Assembly (NCBI GenBank): GCA_029865675.1
Contig: JARXAU010000154.1
Location: forward strand, 1-7,350
DNA length: 7,350 bases
Direction: 5' to 3'
From: Rhodoferax sp.
GTDB taxonomy: Bacteria; Pseudomonadota; Gammaproteobacteria; Burkholderiales; Burkholderiaceae_C
Shown: positions 4,283 through 7,350 of the stretch, piece by piece
How the letters are laid out: every line of letters begins with the position of its first letter
Numbering within the stretch: the stretch's first letter is position 1
The notes under the pieces: generated by a model
What the model was told of the DNA's origin: nothing
Database searches by the model: none
What the model saw: only the letters and a program-made list of their open reading frames with translations
Translations under genes and position numbers: made by a program

Positions 4283-5464
4283 ATGATGACCGTACCCGCC
4301 TCCGGCAAAAAACAACGCATCGTGGTGGGCCTGAGCGGCGGCGTGGACTCGGCGGTGACCGCCTATTTGCTCCAGCAGCAAGGCCACGAGGTGGTGGGCA
4401 TCTTCATGAAAAACTGGGAAGACGACGACCGCGCAGCGGACGCCGACAACCCTGGCGCCGACCCCGGCTATTGCACCTCCAACATCGACTTTGTGGACGC
4501 TGCCGCCGTGGCCGACGTGCTGGGCATTGAAATAGAGCACGTCAACTTTGCCGCCGATTACAAAGACCGGGTGTTTGCCGAGTTTGTGCGCGAATACCAG
4601 GCCGGGCGCACGCCCAACCCGGACATCTTGTGCAACGCCGAGATCAAGTTCAAGGCCTTTTTGGACCACGCGCTGCGCCTGGGCGCCGAAAAAATTGCCA
4701 CAGGCCACTACGCCCGCGTGCGCCACAACCCGGCCACTGGCTTGCACGAGCTGCTCAAGGGGCTAGACCCATCCAAGGACCAGAGCTACTTTTTGCACCG
4801 GCTGAACCAAGCGCAGCTGTCCAAAACCCTGTTTCCGGTGGGCGAGCTGCACAAGACCGAGGTGCGGCGCATCGCCGACGAGATTGGCCTGCCCAACGCC
4901 AAAAAGAAAGACTCCACCGGCATTTGCTTTATCGGCGAGCGACCGTTTCGCGAGTTTTTGAACCGCTACATCGCCATGGCTCCCGGCCCCATCAAAAACC
5001 CCAAGGGCCAGACCATTGGTGAGCATGTGGGCCTGTCCTTCTACACCCTGGGCCAGCGCCAGGGCCTGGGCATTGGCGGCCTCAAAGCCCGCGGCGCGCA
5101 AAAGGGCGGTGGCGAGCACGCGCCTTGGTTTGTGGCGCGCAAAGACCTGGACACCAACACCTTGTGGGTGGTGCAAGGCCACGACCACCCCTGGCTGCTG
5201 TCCCACGCGCTGAGTGCGCTGGACGCAAGCTGGGTCGCCGGAGTCGCGCCCACCCCAAGCCCCACACTGGCGGCCAAAACCCGCTACCGCCAGAGCGATA
5301 GCCCATGCAGCTTGGCGGCGGCGCATGGCGCAGCATTCACCCAACGGTTTGTGCAGCCCCAGTGGGCCGTTACGCCTGGGCAGTCGGCGGTGCTGTACGA
5401 CGGCGAGGTCTGCTTAGGCGGCGGTGTGATTGAGCGCACCCTGGCCTTTGGGGCGGCTGCGTAA
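4283..5464 (+). CDS. mnmA: tRNA-specific 2-thiouridylase MnmA
   Basis: MnmA uses ATP and sulphur relayed by the IscS-Tus system to make 2-thiouridine at the wobble position (U34) of tRNA-Lys, tRNA-Glu and tRNA-Gln. The protein has 393 residues (E. coli 368). The PP-loop ATP-binding motif SGGVDS is at 18-23, followed by GIFMKNWEDDD. The two catalytic cysteines are visible: C117 in TPNPDILCN and C215 in DSTGICFIGER. The tRNA-binding middle and C-terminal beta-barrel are present, including YTLGQRQGLGIGG, KTRYRQ and the end motif GQSAVLYDGEVCLGGG. Extra length relative to E. coli comes from a longer acidic loop at about 47-66, a Gly/Lys-rich insertion near 268-280 and the C-terminal region. Two adjacent ATGs (4283, 4286) are possible starts; the first was chosen. 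It follows nudJ by 78 bp but appears to have its own promoter. Confidence 0.97.
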   Translation: MMTVPASGKKQRIVVGLSGGVDSAVTAYLLQQQGHEVVGIFMKNWEDDDRAADADNPGADPGYCTSNIDFVDAAAVADVLGIEIEHVNFAADYKDRVFAEFVREYQAGRTPNPDILCNAEIKFKAFLDHALRLGAEKIATGHYARVRHNPATGLHELLKGLDPSKDQSYFLHRLNQAQLSKTLFPVGELHKTEVRRIADEIGLPNAKKKDSTGICFIGERPFREFLNRYIAMAPGPIKNPKGQTIGEHVGLSFYTLGQRQGLGIGGLKARGAQKGGGEHAPWFVARKDLDTNTLWVVQGHDHPWLLSHALSALDASWVAGVAPTPSPTLAAKTRYRQSDSPCSLAAAHGAAFTQRFVQPQWAVTPGQSAVLYDGEVCLGGGVIERTLAFGAAA

Positions 5465-5470
5465 TTTTTG

Positions 5471-5488
5471 TTCACTTTGGCATGTGAA
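5471..5488 (+). repeat. Small inverted repeat between mnmA and pyk
   Basis: TTCAC (5471-5475) and GTGAA (5484-5488) form a perfect 5-bp stem around an 8-nt loop just after the mnmA stop codon. No U-tract follows on the plus strand, so termination is doubtful. A TF operator or chance are alternatives. No clear promoter for pyk was identified in this 62-bp gap. Confidence 0.3.
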
Positions 5489-5515
5489 AATGGTGATCGC
5501 TTGAAGAACATACCC

Positions 5516-5520
5516 AGGAG
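5516..5520 (+). promoter_or_regulatory. pyk: Ribosome binding site of pyk
   Basis: AGGAG lies six bases before the ATG at 5527, a near-ideal Shine-Dalgarno and spacing that fixes the pyk start codon. Confidence 0.85.
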
Positions 5521-5526
5521 ATCTCC

Positions 5527-6960
5527 ATGACCCGCCGCGCCACCAAAATCGTCGCCACCCTCGGCCCCGCTTCTAGCGACCCCGCCATGCTCGAAGACCT
5601 GATCCGCGCCGGTGTGGACGTGGTGCGGCTGAACTTCAGCCACGGCAAGGCGCAAGACCACATTGACCGCGCCCGCCTGGTGCGCGAGGCCGCCCAGCGC
5701 GCCGGGCGCGAGGTGGCCATCATGGCCGACCTGCAAGGCCCCAAAATCCGCGTTGGCAAGTTTGCCCAGGGCAAGGTGTTCCTGGAACATGGGCAAAAGT
5801 TCATTCTGGACGCCGCACGCACCGATCTGGGCGATATCGACGCCGTCGGCCTGGACTACAAGGCGCTGCCCGAAGAAGTGAAGGCTGGTGATACCCTCTT
5901 GCTGAACGACGGCCTGATCGTCATCACCGTGGATGCGGTGGTGGGTAAGCAGGTACACACCACCGTCAAGCTGGGCGGTGAGTTGTCGAACAACAAAGGC
6001 ATCAACAAGCAAGGCGGCGGCCTCACCGCGCCCGCGCTGACTGCCAAAGACATGGACGACATCCGCACCGCCATGGCCTTTCAGGCCGACTATGTGGCCG
6101 TGAGCTTTCCGAAAAGCGCCACCGACATGGAAATGGCGCGCCAGCTCTGCAATGTGGCAGCCGCCCAGTACAACCACAAGCCCGGCCTGATTGCCAAAAT
6201 CGAACGCGCTGAGGCGATTCCTAAGCTGCTGGAGATATTGCTGGCCAGCGACGGCATCATGGTTGCGCGCGGCGACCTGGCGGTCGAAGTCGGTAACGCG
6301 GCGGTACCCGCACTGCAAAAGCGCATGATCAAGCTCGCCCGCGAGCACGACAAGGTGGTGATCACCGCCACGCAAATGATGGAGTCCATGATCACCAACC
6401 CGGTGCCCACCCGCGCCGAGGTGAGCGACGTGGCCAACGCGGTGCTTGATGGCACCGACGCTGTCATGCTCTCGGCCGAAACCGCTGCGGGCAAGTACCC
6501 GCTGGAGACGGTGAAGGAAATGGCGCAAATTTGCCTGGCCGCCGAGAGCGGCGAGGCGTCCAAACTCGACACCGACTTTATCGGCAAGACCTTTGGCCGC
6601 ATCGACCAGGCCATTGCCATGGGCGCGCTGTTTACCGCCCACCACATGGGCGCCAAGGCGATCGTGGCCATGACCGACAGCGGCTCCACCGCGCTGTGGA
6701 TGAGCCGCCACCTGATCCAGGTGCCGATTTATGCCCTGACGCCCAAACTGGTGAGCCAGCGCAAGATGACGCTGTACCGCAATGTGCGCCCGCTGTTGAT
6801 GGGCAACGTGGCCGACCGCGACGACGCATTGCGCGACGCCGAGCAGCGGCTCAAAGCGCTGGGCATCATGTCCAGCGGCGACGTTTACGCCATCACCTGC
6901 GGCGAGCCCATGGGCGCGCCGGGCGGCACCAATATGCTCAAGATTTGCAGCGTGGCCTAA
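5527..6960 (+). CDS. pyk: Pyruvate kinase (PykA type)
   Basis: Converts phosphoenolpyruvate and ADP to pyruvate and ATP, the last step of glycolysis, in the cytosol. The 477-residue length matches E. coli PykA (480). The N-terminal barrel starts TKIVATLGPAS, followed by VVRLNFSHG (R34, N36, S38, H39) and ADLQGPKIR (D68, K73, R75). Domain B spans about 71-169 and ends with LSNNKGINK-x-GGGL, close to PykA. The active-site signature LIAKIERAEAI holds the catalytic K224 and metal ligand E226; D250 in VARGDL is the second metal ligand; T282 lies in TATQMMESM, followed by NPVPTRAEVSDVANAVLDG. The C-terminal regulatory domain runs from about 345 to the end. All catalytic residues are intact. A strong AGGAG precedes the ATG. 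It is followed, after 161 bp, by another glycolytic gene (fba) on the same strand, with its own likely promoter. Confidence 0.97.
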   Translation: MTRRATKIVATLGPASSDPAMLEDLIRAGVDVVRLNFSHGKAQDHIDRARLVREAAQRAGREVAIMADLQGPKIRVGKFAQGKVFLEHGQKFILDAARTDLGDIDAVGLDYKALPEEVKAGDTLLLNDGLIVITVDAVVGKQVHTTVKLGGELSNNKGINKQGGGLTAPALTAKDMDDIRTAMAFQADYVAVSFPKSATDMEMARQLCNVAAAQYNHKPGLIAKIERAEAIPKLLEILLASDGIMVARGDLAVEVGNAAVPALQKRMIKLAREHDKVVITATQMMESMITNPVPTRAEVSDVANAVLDGTDAVMLSAETAAGKYPLETVKEMAQICLAAESGEASKLDTDFIGKTFGRIDQAIAMGALFTAHHMGAKAIVAMTDSGSTALWMSRHLIQVPIYALTPKLVSQRKMTLYRNVRPLLMGNVADRDDALRDAEQRLKALGIMSSGDVYAITCGEPMGAPGGTNMLKICSVA

Positions 6961-6980
6961 AGGGGCTCGGGGCTGGCCGG

Positions 6981-7018
6981 GCGGCACGGCATGCGGGAAG
7001 ATGCCTCAAAAGTGCCGC
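6981..7018 (+). repeat. Nested stem-loop downstream of pyk
   Basis: GCGGCAC (6981-6987) and GTGCCGC (7012-7018) form a perfect 7-bp outer stem. Directly inside, GGCAT (6988-6992) pairs with ATGCC (7001-7005) around an 8-nt purine-rich loop, leaving an unpaired TCAAAA on the 3' side. The structure begins 20 nt after the pyk stop codon and should fold stably. It lacks a following U-tract, so it may be a U-less terminator, an RNA 3'-end stabiliser or a Rho-stop barrier. Confidence 0.5.
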
Positions 7019-7021
7019 TAC

Positions 7022-7053
7022 TTGGCAGTGCTAACTGGCACGGCTAATTGGCA
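7022..7053 (+). repeat. Three phased YTGGCA repeats before fba
   Basis: TTGGCA (7022-7027), CTGGCA (7035-7040) and TTGGCA (7048-7053) are spaced exactly 13 bp apart, and the second and third share the longer form CTAAYTGGCA. They lie just upstream of, or overlapping, the -35 region of the putative fba promoter. This is a possible activator or repressor site; no known regulator is recognised. Confidence 0.4.
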
Positions 7054-7066
7054 ATTTGGCTGACGT

Positions 7067-7072
7067 TAAAAT
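7067..7072 (+). promoter_or_regulatory. fba: Putative -10 box of fba
   Basis: TAAAAT matches the sigma70 -10 consensus at five of six positions, 49 bp before the fba ATG, and predicts a leader of roughly 40 nt. The -35 region (about 7044-7049, CTAATT) is poor, which would fit a need for an activator bound at the neighbouring YTGGCA repeats. Confidence 0.4.
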
Positions 7073-7110
7073 CCGCGCGACTCAAAAGTTACCAAGCAGT
7101 TACCACCCCC

Positions 7111-7114
7111 GGAG
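7111..7114 (+). promoter_or_regulatory. fba: Ribosome binding site of fba
   Basis: GGAG stands seven bases before the ATG at 7122, a normal Shine-Dalgarno that supports this start. Confidence 0.75.
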
Positions 7115-7121
7115 AACCCCC

Positions 7122-7350
7122 ATGGCACTCGTTTCCTTGCGCGAATTGTTGGACCACGCCGCTCTTGAAGGCTACGGCATCCCCGCTTTCAACGTCAACA
7201 ACCTGGAGCAAATCCAGGCCGTCATGGAGGCCGCCAAAGAAGTCGGCGCCCCGGTCATCTTGCAAGCCAGCGCAGGCGCGCGCAAGTACGCAGGCGAAGC
7301 CTTCATCAAGCACCTGGTGGCCGCTGCGGTGGAAGCCTACCCCCATATTC
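7122..7350 (+). CDS. fba: Class II fructose-bisphosphate aldolase, N-terminal part (cut by window edge)
   Basis: Zinc-dependent aldolase that interconverts fructose 1,6-bisphosphate with glyceraldehyde 3-phosphate and dihydroxyacetone phosphate in glycolysis, gluconeogenesis and, in autotrophs, the Calvin cycle. The first 76 residues are present; the gene continues beyond the right edge. The N-terminus MALVSLRELLDHAALEGYGI and the following PAFNVNNLEQIQAVMEAAKE and APVILQASAGARKY are typical of the class II B subtype, whose members include CbbA. The metal-binding histidines and catalytic residues lie beyond the window. The start is fixed by GGAG at 7111. Placement after pyk groups two glycolytic genes, as in other Burkholderiales. 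Whether it serves an autotrophic cycle cannot be told here. Confidence 0.95.
   Translation, partial: MALVSLRELLDHAALEGYGIPAFNVNNLEQIQAVMEAAKEVGAPVILQASAGARKYAGEAFIKHLVAAAVEAYPHI

Noticed and set aside
5284..6987. 567-codon open frame on the minus strand opposite pyk
   Set aside because: It is a shadow of the pyk coding frame in high-GC DNA: rich in His, Gly, Ala and Val, with no recognisable domain, and it also spans the mnmA tail and the intergenic gap. pyk has intact catalytic motifs on the other strand.
7036..7053. Sigma54 (-24/-12) promoter before fba
   Set aside because: TGGCACG is present, but the GC of the -12 element falls 12 nt rather than 10 nt after the GG, so the essential spacing is wrong.

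Overview
The window is ordinary chromosomal DNA of a betaproteobacterium, most likely a member of the Burkholderiales, family Comamonadaceae (Rhodoferax/Polaromonas/Acidovorax-like). The evidence is high GC with strong third-position GC bias, protein sequences of clear betaproteobacterial type (DUF3717, a PykA-type pyruvate kinase followed by a class II aldolase), and -10 elements such as TAGAAT placed very close to start codons. There is no sign of a mobile element, prophage, CRISPR array, tRNA or rRNA, and coding density is high; the longest gap between genes is 264 bases.

Layout, left to right. (1) The 5' part of moaC (molybdenum cofactor synthesis) runs leftward off the window and is divergent from an exported BepA-like M48 zinc metalloprotease with a C-terminal TPR-like region (225-1913, +). 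(2) A leftward pair, terC/yjbE-type metal transporter (2313-3017) then a small four-helix membrane protein of the misnamed 'phage holin' family PF04020 (1884-2234). The last gene converges on the protease gene and their 3' ends overlap by 30 bp. (3) A 264-bp divergent intergenic region carrying, on the minus strand, a candidate attenuator ahead of terC. (4) A rightward cluster: a DUF3717-DUF1289 protein, overlapping by one base with a NudJ-type Nudix hydrolase, then mnmA (tRNA 2-thiouridylase). The nudJ-mnmA adjacency also exists in E. coli. (5) Glycolysis genes: pyk and the start of fba (class II fructose-bisphosphate aldolase), which runs off the right edge.

The genes fall into independent housekeeping themes: envelope quality control (M48 protease), metal homeostasis (TerC), tRNA modification (MnmA with NudJ) and lower glycolysis (pyk, fba). 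I see no novel multi-gene system. The most interesting signals are non-coding. The best is a terC leader in which three mutually exclusive hairpins, the last an intrinsic terminator with six U, could form a riboswitch-like attenuator without the recognisable yybP-ykoY (manganese) signature. Others are tandem GC-rich hairpins between terC and the small membrane gene, a nested hairpin after pyk, and two sets of phased short repeats (CAGCGC every 12 bp before mnmA; YTGGCA every 13 bp before fba) next to likely promoters.
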